A stretch of 64,000 nt of DNA. It comes from Mangrovibacterium lignilyticum. GTDB lineage: Bacteria; Bacteroidota; Bacteroidia; Bacteroidales; Prolixibacteraceae. Within the stretch, counting starts at the first letter, position 1. Each line of letters opens with the position of its first letter. Below, piece by piece: positions 1-9,706 of the stretch. Made by a program: the position numbers and the translations under genes. The stretch is from contig NZ_WKLH01000004.1 in the NCBI RefSeq assembly GCF_010882175.1, positions 197,425 to 261,424 of the forward strand, given 5' to 3'. The notes under the pieces are model-generated. The model was not told where the DNA came from and ran no database searches. It was given only the letters and a program-made list of their open reading frames with translations.

Positions 1-237
1 AGGGAACGAATTTCTGTTTTTTGGAGGTATCATAATTCTCAATCTGTGAATTTGTTATTAAAACAGAATTCCAGATGACAGTTTGATTAATTTCGGAAAC
101 GAGCTGATTTCGATACTTTTTGATAAAATGGAAAGCGGCGATCAAGAAAGAATTAATTTTTAGTTGATAAAACTTGCTTGCTTTTAAAGCATCGATTTTT
201 AATTTCGAGCTTTGTAATTTTAAATAGATAGACAATT
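1..237. other. left edge, no supported gene
   Basis: No start codon, family motif or consensus promoter is convincing here. One minus-strand frame stays open from about position 235 through the left edge, but it has no ATG and an unremarkable composition, so it may be chance in AT-rich DNA or the tail of something outside the window. Confidence 0.3.
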
Positions 238-651
238 ATGGGAAAAAGAATGCTGGGCTCACGATCAAATGAGTTTGTTGAGAATTTGTGGCTGCTGCTG
301 TTGCGGGTTGGTTCGGGCGCGTTTCTGTTAACGCACGGAATTCCGAAGCTCTTGAAATTAATATCGGGCGACACTGCCTTTGCCGATCCCTTCGGAATCG
401 GGCAATTGCCTTCATTTATACTGGTTGTTTTTGCCGAATTCTTCTGTTCGGTCCTGGTCATTTTGGGAATTATGACCCGCTTGGCAACAATCCCGATTAT
501 TATTACCATGCTTGTCGCTGCTTTTATGATCCATGCCGGACAAGGATTTGGTAAGCAGGAAATGGCTTTGTTGTACCTGTTGCTGTTCGCAACAATCCTC
601 GTGTTCGGAAGCGGACGTTTTGCATTGGGTAACCTCATTCGCGGAAACTAA
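238..651 (+). CDS. DoxX family membrane protein
   Basis: A 137-residue integral membrane protein of the DoxX family. The N-terminal helix carries the family's 'LLLLRVGSGAFLLTHGIPKL' type pattern (around residues 18-37), followed by three more hydrophobic segments, giving four predicted membrane helices, which is the usual DoxX size. The glycine- and histidine-containing first helix is typical. DoxX proteins are membrane subunits of unclear role that have been linked to quinone or thiol redox reactions and oxidative stress; the exact substrate cannot be read from the sequence. It stands alone, with a strong hairpin terminator directly downstream. Family assignment is firm, function is not. Confidence 0.85.
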   Translation: MGKRMLGSRSNEFVENLWLLLLRVGSGAFLLTHGIPKLLKLISGDTAFADPFGIGQLPSFILVVFAEFFCSVLVILGIMTRLATIPIIITMLVAAFMIHAGQGFGKQEMALLYLLLFATILVFGSGRFALGNLIRGN

Positions 652-680
652 GACGCTCGATACCACAAGTGATATTATTG

Positions 681-726
681 AAATGACTAATTATTCGTTA
701 TTGATGACGAGTAATTAGTCATTTTT
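681..726 (+). terminator. intrinsic terminator after DoxX gene
   Basis: A 16-base stem (682-697 pairs with 708-723, one G-T pair) with a 10-base loop is followed by a T tract at 722-726. It lies 30 bases after the DoxX stop codon and probably ends that transcript. Confidence 0.8.
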
Positions 727-1025
727 GTTTGGTATTTACTTGTTGTTAGCGAATAAGTAGTCATTGCTTGTCAAAAAGTAGTCATTGTTTTGTTGTAAGT
801 GAATCTTGCATGCTAATAAGTAGTTATTTAGGGTGCTGAAATAGCTATTGTTGTCAGTTTAGTAGTTATTGTTTGTCAGAAAGTAGGCGTTTTTTGTTTA
901 TATTTAGAAATTGCTTAGCAATTAGTAGTTGTTATTGGCTAATATTTAGATGTTTATTATTGGTTTTTAGTTGAAAACCATGTAGCTTATTGCATCTTTA
1001 AGTATTCATCAATTAACGAACTACA
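727..1025. repeat. AT-rich gap with degenerate direct repeats
   Basis: No gene is visible. Two 37-38 base segments at 756-793 and 861-897 match closely (both AGTAGTyATTGyTTGTCAr, then AAGTAG and a T/G-rich tail), and shorter TAGTTATT or TAGTCATT pieces occur between and after them. They are 105 bases apart. They could be decayed tandem repeats or protein binding sites upstream of the HTH regulator gene at 1026. Confidence 0.4.
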
Positions 1026-1370
1026 ATGGAACATCTACCGGTTATTCAAATGGTCAAGCGCGAGGCTGAAAAGCGTCGGATGACGACCCGCGATTTGGCC
1101 AAACCCCTTGGTTTAAGTTATTCTGCCGCCCGAACTCTTTTCGATCGGTCCACCATGCAAGTGCAACGTCTGGCTGAATTGTCGGACTTGTTTCAGTATA
1201 ATTTTTTCCGCGAGTTGGCGCAAGCGCTGCCTTACCCCGAACCTGAATGTAAAACATCCGGCGGAACTGAGGTCAAGGATGAAATTGAAAAGCTGAAAGC
1301 CCGGATCTTTGAGCTGGAAATTGAAAACCGCACCTTGAAAGAAGCTTTTTGCGGAGCAATGGTGCGCTGA
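1026..1370 (+). CDS. small HTH regulator with C-terminal coiled coil
   Basis: A 114-residue protein. Residues about 8-50 look like an XRE/Cro-type helix-turn-helix ('TTRDLAKPLGLSYSAARTLF' region at about 20-39, then a third helix ending in a hydrophobic LAELSDLFQYNFF segment). Residues about 78-108 form a heptad-like EIEKLKARIFELEIENRTLKEAF segment, i.e. a short coiled coil for dimerisation. The same architecture is common in small Bacteroidota DNA-binding proteins of unknown target. The following gene begins 21 bases downstream on the same strand, so the two are probably co-transcribed. The target is unknown; autoregulation through the repeats upstream is only a guess. Confidence 0.7.
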   Translation: MEHLPVIQMVKREAEKRRMTTRDLAKPLGLSYSAARTLFDRSTMQVQRLAELSDLFQYNFFRELAQALPYPEPECKTSGGTEVKDEIEKLKARIFELEIENRTLKEAFCGAMVR

Positions 1371-1391
1371 CACGAACAACATCGCAGCGAT

Positions 1392-1928
1392 ATGAATTCA
1401 GAAGTTCCCAAGCCTTTTCGGTTCAATGCCTTTAAGCATCATCGGGCTTACTTGTTGTCGGTCCTGAAAAATGTGTCGGCCGAGCTGGTGGACGAGCAAT
1501 TGTTGCCGGTTTGCAATAACTATGTCGATGTATATACCGGGAATTTAACGATCACAGAGATCTGCCGGGAGCTTGAGGCTTTGCTGCGGAAAGGGAACAC
1601 GTTTGAAGCGTCTGCTTTTCAGGTCTGGGTGAAAACGCCGCGTGGATACCGCGATCTTTTACTTTCTGATGGTTCCGTTTGGATTATTCGCGAAGGAGGG
1701 GATTCGGATCGTTACATTCATTTGCATCCGGCGCGCACGGGGCCGCATGTTGTTCGCTATCGGGGATCGACGCTGAAAACCGTTTTCATGTTGAAGCTGG
1801 ACGGAAACGAAGAGCCCGGGCTGGCCGATTTAAATCGCTTGCGGCAGCAAATTGGCTTGTCGCCGGTTCGAAAGTTGGAGCCTCAAAAAGGAATTCTGAA
1901 ATGCTACCGGGAATTTTTCAGGGAATAA
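1392..1928 (+). CDS. conserved-looking hypothetical protein
   Basis: A 178-residue soluble protein that I do not recognise. It has no signal peptide or membrane segment. The N-terminal third looks helical (FKHHRAYLLSVLKNVSAELVDEQL), and the middle has short strand-like stretches rich in aromatic and charged residues (FQVWVKTPRGYRDLLLSDGSVWIIREGG). Its codon use and strong coding character match neighbouring genes. It follows the HTH regulator by 21 bases, so a shared transcript and related role are likely, but nothing in the sequence points to a reaction. Confidence 0.6.
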   Translation: MNSEVPKPFRFNAFKHHRAYLLSVLKNVSAELVDEQLLPVCNNYVDVYTGNLTITEICRELEALLRKGNTFEASAFQVWVKTPRGYRDLLLSDGSVWIIREGGDSDRYIHLHPARTGPHVVRYRGSTLKTVFMLKLDGNEEPGLADLNRLRQQIGLSPVRKLEPQKGILKCYREFFRE

Positions 1929-1955
1929 CTGCGAACCATTCAAGGTGATGTAACT

Positions 1956-2987
1956 TTAGTTCCGGATTACCAGAACTTTTGCGCCCCGTATTTTTCGCTG
2001 CTTAATTTCCAGGATGGCTTCATTCGCCCGATCAAAAGCATAGGTTTCCACTTCCGGTTTAAACGGCATCTCTGCCGCCATCCGAATAAATTCCCGCACA
2101 TCGGTACTGGTGACATTGGCCACGCTTTTAATTTCTTTTTCCAGCCACAAATGCTTCGGGTAATCCAGCTGCAGCAAATATTCCTGGTCGATACTTTCTT
2201 TGCGAATGGCATTAATCACCAGTCGTCCTCCCGGCTTTAAACATTCCAGCGCATGAATCACCGGTTTCCACACCGGGGTGGTGTCAATAATGCAGTCGAG
2301 TAATTCGGGCGGAGTGTCGGTGGTGTTACCTGCCCAAACGGCAGCCAGTTGCCGGGCAAATTCCTGTTCTTTTTCGCTGCGGGCAAAAACACAGACTTCA
2401 GCGTCCGGGTATTGATAAAGAAGCATTTTCAACACCAGGTGAGCTGATGCTCCAAAACCAGTCAATCCAATTCGTTTACCCCGGGCCATCCGGGTCAGGG
2501 CCACCGAGCGGTAGCCAATAGCGCCGGCACAAAGCAGAGGAGCAGCCTCCGCATCGGTAAAGATGTCCGGAATGGGGTAGGCGAAGCGTTCGGGAACAAC
2601 CATGTATTCGGCATAGCCACCATCGACGTCGCGGCCGGTGGCTTTGAAAGCGGCACAGAGATTTTCGGCTCCGCTTCGGCAGTATTCGCAATGTCCGCAC
2701 GCAGAGTAGATCCATGCCACACCGACCCGGTCGCCGATCTTAATCCTGCCTTCAGTCTCGTTGCTTTCTTCCACAATCCCCACCACCTGGTGCCCCGGAA
2801 CAACCGGGAAATTGGGCGGAGGTGTTCGTCCTTCAATCTCGTCAATTTCGGTATGGCAAATACCGCAGGTGCTGATCCGAACCAACAGGTCTCCTTTTGC
2901 CGGAATCGGTTTCGGAAGTTCAACCTGCTTTAGTGGCTGGTTTTCATGGTTTAAATCGCAGATTTTGTCAATAATCCATGCTTTCAT
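1956..2987 (-). CDS. zinc-dependent alcohol dehydrogenase
   Basis: A 343-residue medium-chain dehydrogenase/reductase. It shows the catalytic zinc region CGICHTEIDEIEG near residues 40-52, the GHQVVG motif with the second zinc ligand near residues 66-71, and the four-cysteine structural zinc lobe CGHCEYCRSGAENLC near residues 96-110. A Rossmann segment follows near 170-200, although the usual GxGxxG reads GLTGFGASAHL. Members oxidise primary or secondary alcohols, or reduce aldehydes, with NAD(P). The closest named relatives are the AdhA-type zinc-binding alcohol dehydrogenases. The gene is single and monocistronic in appearance. Substrate and cofactor preference cannot be deduced. Confidence 0.85.
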   Translation of the reverse strand: MKAWIIDKICDLNHENQPLKQVELPKPIPAKGDLLVRISTCGICHTEIDEIEGRTPPPNFPVVPGHQVVGIVEESNETEGRIKIGDRVGVAWIYSACGHCEYCRSGAENLCAAFKATGRDVDGGYAEYMVVPERFAYPIPDIFTDAEAAPLLCAGAIGYRSVALTRMARGKRIGLTGFGASAHLVLKMLLYQYPDAEVCVFARSEKEQEFARQLAAVWAGNTTDTPPELLDCIIDTTPVWKPVIHALECLKPGGRLVINAIRKESIDQEYLLQLDYPKHLWLEKEIKSVANVTSTDVREFIRMAAEMPFKPEVETYAFDRANEAILEIKQRKIRGAKVLVIRN

Positions 2988-3039
2988 CTGTTAAAGTTAC
3001 GATCTATTTTCATCCGGGGCAAGATGAATCTTGCGGGCA

Positions 3040-3183
3040 ATGAAATACGTAAACGAGCAATATGGGTATGAATTAGCCACCGTATTCAATGGATACTTTC
3101 TATTTGAAATTGAATGTTTAACAGGTGAAACAGAACTGGAACTGAAAACTAAACGCGATGTACCAAATTCCGATAAAAGTTGA
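3040..3183 (+). CDS. possible 47-residue small protein
   Basis: A short open frame from ATG at 3040 encodes 47 residues with a protein-like, mixed composition (aromatic and acidic residues, no low complexity). It overlaps the next gene by 26 bases in a different frame, an arrangement compatible with translational coupling. No family is recognised and there is no visible ribosome binding site, so it may also be chance. Confidence 0.28.
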   Translation: MKYVNEQYGYELATVFNGYFLFEIECLTGETELELKTKRDVPNSDKS

Positions 3184-3445
3184 AAGTCATTCCGGCAATC
3201 AGACGGGAGAATATCCTGTGGAGTTTTTTTGGAATAAGTTACGTTTCGTTATAATCAAGATTACGGATCGATGGTATCAGATGGATGTAGGGGGGAAGGA
3301 ATCGGTGGCTAATTACTTTAAAATATGCACCAAAAGCGGCCTGTATTTCATCATGAAACATGACACCAGAACAAGACGCTGGTATTTGATCGCCCCCGAG
3401 GACAAGAACGGCTTGCTAACCTTGCCTTATGACCGTTTAAACTGA
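3158..3445 (+). CDS. small hypothetical protein, DUF6504-like pattern
   Basis: A 95-residue soluble protein. It has the spacing of aromatic and basic residues (FFWNKLRFVIIKITDRWYQMD, then YFKICTKSGLYFIMKHD, then RRWYLIAPED) seen in small beta-barrel-like proteins of the DUF6504 or 'cytoplasmic protein' kind, which have no established role. That resemblance is by eye only. It lies between a divergent dehydrogenase and a convergent peptidase gene, so it is not in an obvious operon except possibly with the preceding 47-residue frame. Confidence 0.5.
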   Translation: MYQIPIKVESHSGNQTGEYPVEFFWNKLRFVIIKITDRWYQMDVGGKESVANYFKICTKSGLYFIMKHDTRTRRWYLIAPEDKNGLLTLPYDRLN

Positions 3446-3489
3446 AAGCGCACTTCACCCTTTCTGGAATTACCATGTTTGTACCTGGT

Positions 3490-4947
3490 CTATTGATTCT
3501 CAATTTTCACAAGCAATTTCTCAATCGTTTTTATTGCCTGGCTTTGGCTGCACGAGAAGTTATTTAAAAGAATGGCAAACAAAACATCCCGCTTGCTTTG
3601 TGTTTTCAGTTCGCCCGCAAAAGACCGGACACGGGTCATGCTTCCGCTTTTGGCACGCAAGGCCTTTTTCGGAAAATAGGAGTGATTGAAATACCACAAG
3701 GTCCCATTGGGGACGACTGGCAGGCTGTCGAAAAAAGCGTCGCTGTTAGAGCTTTTGTTTTTCATGTAGTTTAAAACGAAGACCATTTGTTTGGGCGTAA
3801 TGGCATTGAAACGCGACAGGCCGCTCCCGTCTTCCATAAACAAGGGTTTGATGTCCATGCCCTGCTGTTCCCAAAATTCCAGAACCAGCTCGATACCAGC
3901 TTCGGTCGTTCCCAGGCCGGTTGTTTCGTAAGCGATTTGCTTCAGAATGTGCTCGGCAAACAGGTTGACACTTTCGTGGTTGGTTACGCTGATGATTTCG
4001 GCCAGTGTCGGTGATTTGATCACCGATATGGTTGTCATGTCTTCCGTTTTATCACCGCCCCCACACTGGATGGTGCCCGACAGTTCAATATTTAGTAAGC
4101 CGAGTTCCTGCTCCAACTGTGTTCCCACTAAATAAGGGGGATTGGGAATTGAAGCTTTCACAACAAAGTCAGTTCGGTCTTTGGGGATGGTTCCGCGAAT
4201 GATTCTTTTGTGATCCAGCGGGCTACCAAATACGAAGGCTTTATCGCTGTTTTCGCTCGATGAAAGCACCCGGTTGTCGAACTCAACATCCGGCAGAACC
4301 GGTAAGGTGTAAAGCAATTGGGTTGGTTTTTCGGGAGCCGTCGGCGAAGAAAGATGCAGCTCGTACAAGTTGTCATACGCGCTCAGGGCAAAGACTCCGG
4401 CTCCGTAATAGTTTCCCATATCTTCCCAAATCCAGGTGGCAGGAATGCTTTGGTCGTCGTATACCGATGTGTCGATAATCAGGTTCCCTGTAATGTGTTT
4501 GATATGTTGCTTTTTGATTGCCTCAGCCCACTTCCCGACGAAGTTTTGGTACGGTTGATAATCTTTGAAGTACTTCGAACCAAGTGCCGGATCGCCGCCG
4601 GCTATAAGAATGATATCGCCGAAAAGGGTATCGTTTTTCAGAACGCCGTTATAGGCAAGTTTAGTTTCAAAACGATAATCGGTGCCCAGCAACTCAAGTC
4701 CCGTACTGGTGGTGAGTAGTTTCAAAATAGATGCCGGAACCAGACTTTGCTGGGGCGTTGAGGCCGCCAGTAATTCGCCGGTTTTGGCATCAACCGCGTA
4801 AAAACCAACCGATGCATTTTCCAGAATTTCCTGCCGGCTCCAATCGTTGTAAATATGTTGTATCCCTTCTTTTTCCTGAGCTTCAACAACTGTTAAAGTC
4901 AAACAAAAGAGCACAAAAAGCAGTGTAATTCGGAGGTAATGTTTCAT
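3490..4947 (-). CDS. dacB: D-alanyl-D-alanine carboxypeptidase/endopeptidase (PBP4 type)
   Basis: A 485-residue periplasmic protein of peptidase family S13. It begins with a signal peptide (hydrophobic residues about 6-22, cleavage after VEAQ). The three penicillin-binding motifs are visible: S73-I-L-K76 (SxxK nucleophile), SVN near residue 328 (SxN) and KSGS near residue 430 (KTG equivalent). The long insert between SxxK and SxN is characteristic of DacB/PBP4. It removes the terminal D-Ala or cleaves peptide cross-links of peptidoglycan. A consensus -7 box lies at 4970-4977, placing a transcript start about 16 bases before the ATG, which supports this start. Confidence 0.92.
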   Translation of the reverse strand: MKHYLRITLLFVLFCLTLTVVEAQEKEGIQHIYNDWSRQEILENASVGFYAVDAKTGELLAASTPQQSLVPASILKLLTTSTGLELLGTDYRFETKLAYNGVLKNDTLFGDIILIAGGDPALGSKYFKDYQPYQNFVGKWAEAIKKQHIKHITGNLIIDTSVYDDQSIPATWIWEDMGNYYGAGVFALSAYDNLYELHLSSPTAPEKPTQLLYTLPVLPDVEFDNRVLSSSENSDKAFVFGSPLDHKRIIRGTIPKDRTDFVVKASIPNPPYLVGTQLEQELGLLNIELSGTIQCGGGDKTEDMTTISVIKSPTLAEIISVTNHESVNLFAEHILKQIAYETTGLGTTEAGIELVLEFWEQQGMDIKPLFMEDGSGLSRFNAITPKQMVFVLNYMKNKSSNSDAFFDSLPVVPNGTLWYFNHSYFPKKALRAKSGSMTRVRSFAGELKTQSKRDVLFAILLNNFSCSQSQAIKTIEKLLVKIENQ

Positions 4948-4969
4948 AGTTTTCCTTGTTTCTGTTGGT

Positions 4970-4977
4970 CAAAAATA
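4970..4977 (-). promoter_or_regulatory. -7 box of dacB promoter
   Basis: On the minus strand this reads TATTTTTG, a perfect match to the Bacteroidota -7 consensus TAnnTTTG, 23 bases upstream of the dacB ATG. No TTTG is obvious at the -33 position. Confidence 0.6.
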
Positions 4978-5250
4978 ATGGAATGACTGAAACCTACTCC
5001 ATTTCTGTGGGTGAGAATTCGTGGTGTTCGATGATTTTGTAGAGAATATCTACATCAATAATGTAGAGTCCACATCATTTTGAGAATTCAAAGTACCCGT
5101 GCCAAATAGTTGTGGTTGTTTTTAAGTTGCTGTTTTTAAGTGTTTAGTGTTGTGCCGGGAGTTGGTTCTTTGGTTTTGGCATACTTTTCCAATAGAAGAC
5201 TACCAGCGAACGATAAACAAACAATTTTTAAACATTTAAAATTAATAGTC
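4978..5250. other. intergenic region with short hairpin
   Basis: Contains no gene. A small perfect hairpin with 6-base stem lies at 5050-5066 (CTACAT, loop, ATGTAG). A weak -7-like TACTTTTC occurs at about 5181-5188 upstream of the PepSY-like gene. The open frame that enters the next gene from 5140 is unlikely to be translated because the signal peptide begins at 5251. Confidence 0.4.
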
Positions 5251-5580
5251 ATGAAGAAGACAGTATTATTTTCAGTAGCAGCGGTAACAATTGGTTTAAT
5301 GGTTCCTCAATTTGTTGGGGCAAGTCCACTTGCAAAAGCAAATACAAACATGGAGATCATGGCTCAGGAAGTCAGTTTCGAAGAGATTGAAACCAGTGCT
5401 TTGCCTGAGGCAGTAAGCACAGCGTTGTCGGCTGATTATTCGGGTTACACACTCGACAAAGCTTTCAAAGGAAGCGACGGATCATTTAAAGTTAGCGTTA
5501 GCAGCGGTGAAATGAAATATGATCTATTTTATACAGCAGCAGGAGAGTTGACAAAAGTTGAAGCACCAACAGCCGAGTAA
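5251..5580 (+). CDS. secreted PepSY-like domain protein
   Basis: A 109-residue protein with a signal peptide (MKKTVLFSVAAVTIGLM..., cleavage near GAS at about residue 25) and a single PepSY-like beta domain of the kind often repeated in Bacteroidota periplasmic proteins. The core runs from LPEAVSTALSADYSGYTLDKA through the FKVSVSSGEMKYDLFYTAAG hairpin to KVE. The in-frame upstream extension to 5140 would put 37 residues before the signal peptide, so the ATG at 5251 is chosen. PepSY domains are thought to inhibit proteases or bind ligands in the envelope; no target is evident here. Confidence 0.75.
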   Translation: MKKTVLFSVAAVTIGLMVPQFVGASPLAKANTNMEIMAQEVSFEEIETSALPEAVSTALSADYSGYTLDKAFKGSDGSFKVSVSSGEMKYDLFYTAAGELTKVEAPTAE

Positions 5581-5659
5581 TGATTCGCCACGCATGAAAC
5601 TCACAAGGGAAACAAGCAATTTGTTTGCTTTCAGAGCATGAGTTTTCAGCAAACAGGAC

Positions 5660-5693
5660 AACCTCTGCCAGCGCTATTTAGCCTGCAGAGGTT
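5660..5693 (+). terminator. perfect hairpin downstream of PepSY-like gene
   Basis: AACCTCTGC at 5660-5668 pairs perfectly with GCAGAGGTT at 5685-5693 across a 16-base loop. The following sequence is only moderately T-rich, so termination is likely but not certain. Confidence 0.45.
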
Positions 5694-5778
5694 CTGTGCG
5701 TTTGTATTGTTTGTCGCACGGGATTGATGCTAAAGCCAATAAAACGAGAGCCGAGAAATTTTCTTAATTGAAAAATGT

Positions 5779-7134
5779 ATGAATAAAATTTTGATTGTTG
5801 ATGATGATTTAGCCTTCGGGCAGATGTTGAAGAATTACCTGACCCGAAACCATTTTAACGTAAAAATTCTGCACTCCCCCAACGAAGTTCAGAAGCACAT
5901 TCGCCAGAATATTTACGACTTGGTGCTCACTGATCTTCGGATGCCTGATTTTAGCGGAATGGACATTATCCGACTGATCCGAAAGGAGTCGATGAAGACG
6001 AAAGTCATTATGATGACGGGGTATGCCGATATTACCACGGCGATTCAGTCGATCAAGCAGGGTGCTTTCAATTATATTCCCAAGCCTTTTCAGCCCCAGG
6101 AGTTATTGAATATGATTCGCGAGGCGCTGTCGCAAATGCCAAAAGGAGAGACGAAGGCCGAACCGAATAGGAAAGCTCCCACCGCTGAGTTTTTCGAAGG
6201 AAAGAGCAACCCTTCGAAACGGTTGGCCAAACATATTGAATTGGTTGCGCCAACGCCGATGTCGGTTTTAATTTTGGGTGAAAGCGGAACCGGAAAAGAA
6301 TATGTTGCCCGGTCTATCCATCAGAAAAGTAAACGAGTCCATCAGCCTTTTGTAGCGGTCGATTGCGGCGCCATTCCGAAAGAACTTGTTGCCAGCGAAT
6401 TTTTTGGTCATGTCAAAGGATCTTTTACCGGAGCGGCCAACGACAAAACGGGTTATTTTGAAGCTGCCAATGGCGGAACAATTTTTCTGGATGAAGTTGG
6501 GAATCTGTCCTACAGTACACAAATCCAATTGTTGCGGGTTTTGCAGGAGCGAAAGGTGAAACCGGTCGGTAGCAGCAAAGAAATCTCGGTTGATATTCGA
6601 ATTATTGCCGCAACCAACGAAAACCTGAAATCAGCTCAGGCCGATGGACGTTTCCGGGAAGATTTGTATCATCGGTTGAATGAGTTTCAAATTGATGTCC
6701 CATCGCTCCACGAACGGAAGAATGATGTGATGGAGTTCGCGCAATTTTTTCTGCACCAGGCAAACGAATATTTATCGCGCGATGTTGCCGGTTTTGCGCT
6801 GGAAGTACAATCAGCTTTTGAAAACTATGCCTGGCCGGGCAACCTTCGGGAAATGAAAAATGTAATTAAGCGTGCCGTTTTGTTGGTGCCGGGACAGGAG
6901 ATCTCGCTCCAGGAAATTCCGGATGCACTCTATCAACCCGAGCCGAAAGAAGATAAATTGACGCTGTTTAATGAAGGCAATGAAATACAATTGATACAAA
7001 AAGCATTAGAGACAGCCGATTACAATAAAAGTAAAGCAGCTCGTTTACTTCAGATCGATCGAAAAACATTATATAATAAATTGAAACAATATCAGATTGA
7101 ATTACCGGAAAAGGAAAATCATCGTTTGAACTGA
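5779..7134 (+). CDS. sigma-54-dependent response regulator, NtrC family
   Basis: A 451-residue regulator with three domains. The receiver (residues 1-115) has the acidic pocket at D8-D10, phospho-acceptor D52 and K102. The AAA+ domain (about 140-365) has Walker A GESGTGKE at 167-174, the sigma-54 contact loop as GSFTGA at 214-219 (GAFTGA is usual), Walker B GTIFLDE near 233-239 and the R-finger region. A Fis-type helix-turn-helix is at the C terminus (NKSKAARLLQIDRKTLYNKL). When phosphorylated, such proteins hydrolyse ATP to open promoters bound by RpoN-containing polymerase. No histidine kinase or rpoN is adjacent; a convergent HPt gene follows after 17 bases. Confidence 0.93.
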   Translation: MNKILIVDDDLAFGQMLKNYLTRNHFNVKILHSPNEVQKHIRQNIYDLVLTDLRMPDFSGMDIIRLIRKESMKTKVIMMTGYADITTAIQSIKQGAFNYIPKPFQPQELLNMIREALSQMPKGETKAEPNRKAPTAEFFEGKSNPSKRLAKHIELVAPTPMSVLILGESGTGKEYVARSIHQKSKRVHQPFVAVDCGAIPKELVASEFFGHVKGSFTGAANDKTGYFEAANGGTIFLDEVGNLSYSTQIQLLRVLQERKVKPVGSSKEISVDIRIIAATNENLKSAQADGRFREDLYHRLNEFQIDVPSLHERKNDVMEFAQFFLHQANEYLSRDVAGFALEVQSAFENYAWPGNLREMKNVIKRAVLLVPGQEISLQEIPDALYQPEPKEDKLTLFNEGNEIQLIQKALETADYNKSKAARLLQIDRKTLYNKLKQYQIELPEKENHRLN

Positions 7135-7151
7135 GTGGTTGTTGGGCTTGA

Positions 7152-7511
7152 TTAAAAGTGACGCAATTTGATGTCATTTAATACAAGCTCAATCTGAATT
7201 AGAACTGTTTTGGCAATCGCAAAAAATTGTTCGTCCGGGAGAAGTTCGTTCCCTACTTGTTCCAGTTGCTCCAGCGATGGGGTTATTTTAGTTGCTTGCA
7301 GTTGTTTGAAGAGCGTCAGCATTTTATGAGCTAATTCGCAAGCATTTGCCCGGTTTTGCAGAGTAATCTCGTTTCTGAAGGCAGCGACGTTGAGGCCGGC
7401 GGAGTCGACCAGCAACTGAATGAGTTCTTTTTGTTCCTCCAAACTGGGGCCTGCAAAAGCAAGCACTTGATTCAGTGAATATTCCGGTGACTCTGTGTTG
7501 GTGGTTTCCAT
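7152..7511 (-). CDS. HPt (histidine phosphotransfer) protein
   Basis: A 119-residue, mainly helical soluble protein. The central ELAHKMLTLFKQL segment matches the HPt motif, with H62 as the likely phosphorylated histidine and K63 beside it. It has no kinase or receiver domain. HPt proteins carry phosphoryl groups between hybrid kinases and response regulators. It is convergent with the NtrC-type regulator gene (17-base gap), suggesting, but not proving, that the two belong to one phosphorelay whose kinase is encoded elsewhere. Confidence 0.8.
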   Translation of the reverse strand: METTNTESPEYSLNQVLAFAGPSLEEQKELIQLLVDSAGLNVAAFRNEITLQNRANACELAHKMLTLFKQLQATKITPSLEQLEQVGNELLPDEQFFAIAKTVLIQIELVLNDIKLRHF

Positions 7512-7775
7512 GCAACAGTTTGTTTGTTATTTTGATTATAACGATAAGCTGGTTAGATAGTTTTCGCGTTCCCGTCATGCCGAATATCTTACACATGTTC
7601 AACATGATAACTTCTTGAAAAGCACATAAGATTGAATGTTGCAAGGCTTTTGTCTTAACGGTCTGTAAAATAGTTACTTCTATTAAGGTTTTTTAATAAA
7701 AAATTTAAACAAAACGACCTGAAAAGAAGTAGTAATTTAAGAGAGACTAAAGTATCAATTTTAAAATATGAAGTT

Positions 7776-8141
7776 ATGAAAGGCATTACAAGTTTATTAA
7801 AGATTTATGTTTCGGCTTCAGATATGGTCGGAAAGACCCCTTTATACGAAGAAATTGTTCGCGAAGCCAGAGATTTTGGCTTAGGAGGTGCGACCGTTTT
7901 TCGTGGGGTATTATCTTTTGGTGCGAGTCATTCTATCCACAGTGTTAAAATGGTATTTACAACAAATCAGGTTCCTGTAACAATTGAAATTGTCGATGAA
8001 AGATCCAAAATCGAGTCCTTCAAAAACGTCGTGAAAAAGCTGATTGATGTTTCGGAAAAAGGTGCTTTGGTGATTGTTCAAGATGTTGAGGTCTTGGAAT
8101 ATAAACGCGGCAAGAAATACAACCAGTTTGCTAATTTTTAA
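7776..8141 (+). CDS. DUF190 family protein (PII-like fold)
   Basis: A 121-residue protein of the DUF190 family. Visible features are LLKIYVSASDMVGKTPLYEE near residues 8-27, a GLGGATVFRGVLSFG loop near 36-50, and the PVTIEIVDE strand near 70-78, which match the PII-like ferredoxin fold of this family. Members often sit beside crcB/fluc fluoride channel genes and enolase; here enolase follows 163 bases downstream and no fluoride channel gene is present in the window. A signalling or ion-homeostasis role is inferred from that recurring context only. Confidence 0.85.
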   Translation: MKGITSLLKIYVSASDMVGKTPLYEEIVREARDFGLGGATVFRGVLSFGASHSIHSVKMVFTTNQVPVTIEIVDERSKIESFKNVVKKLIDVSEKGALVIVQDVEVLEYKRGKKYNQFANF

Positions 8142-8221
8142 AGGATGAACAGGTTCATTAATTCGGGTTAAATTTAAGTTATTCCTTCGGAGCCAAGACA
8201 GGGAAAGTGTAGCGGATTTAT

Positions 8222-8229
8222 TATATTTG
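8222..8229 (+). promoter_or_regulatory. -7 box of enolase promoter
   Basis: TATATTTG is a perfect match to TAnnTTTG and lies 75 bases upstream of the enolase ATG, implying a leader of about 68 bases that contains a small hairpin (GCTTTT...AAAAGC near 8236-8250). Enolase can therefore be transcribed independently of the DUF190 gene. Confidence 0.65.
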
Positions 8230-8301
8230 TTGCGGCTTTTAAAAAAGCTGACTTAAAACAGTCTTGTAAGGTTATATATTAAGTTTAATTCAAAACCATA
8301 A

Positions 8302-9606
<1,305 letters not shown>

Positions 9607-9628
9607 TTCTGAGTACTCCAGATATATG

Positions 9629-9662
9629 AAAGCCGCTTTCCGAAAGGAGAGCGGCTTTTTTT
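9629..9662 (+). terminator. intrinsic terminator of enolase
   Basis: AAAGCCGCTTTCC, a GAAA loop and GGAGAGCGGCTTT form a strong stem (one bulge region) followed by seven T residues, 25 bases after the enolase stop. Confidence 0.88.
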
Positions 9663-9706
9663 GCATGGAGGGTTTCACCCGAAGTCAGTTCTTTTATCTT
9701 TTCAGC

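Noticed and set aside
153-638. Minus-strand 161-codon frame
   Set aside because: It lies antisense to the DoxX gene, which has a convincing family pattern; the antisense product is basic and low in structure.
5170-5195. Sigma-54 promoter upstream of the PepSY-like gene
   Set aside because: TTGGCATACTTTTCCAA has the first half but lacks the GC at the -12 element with proper spacing.
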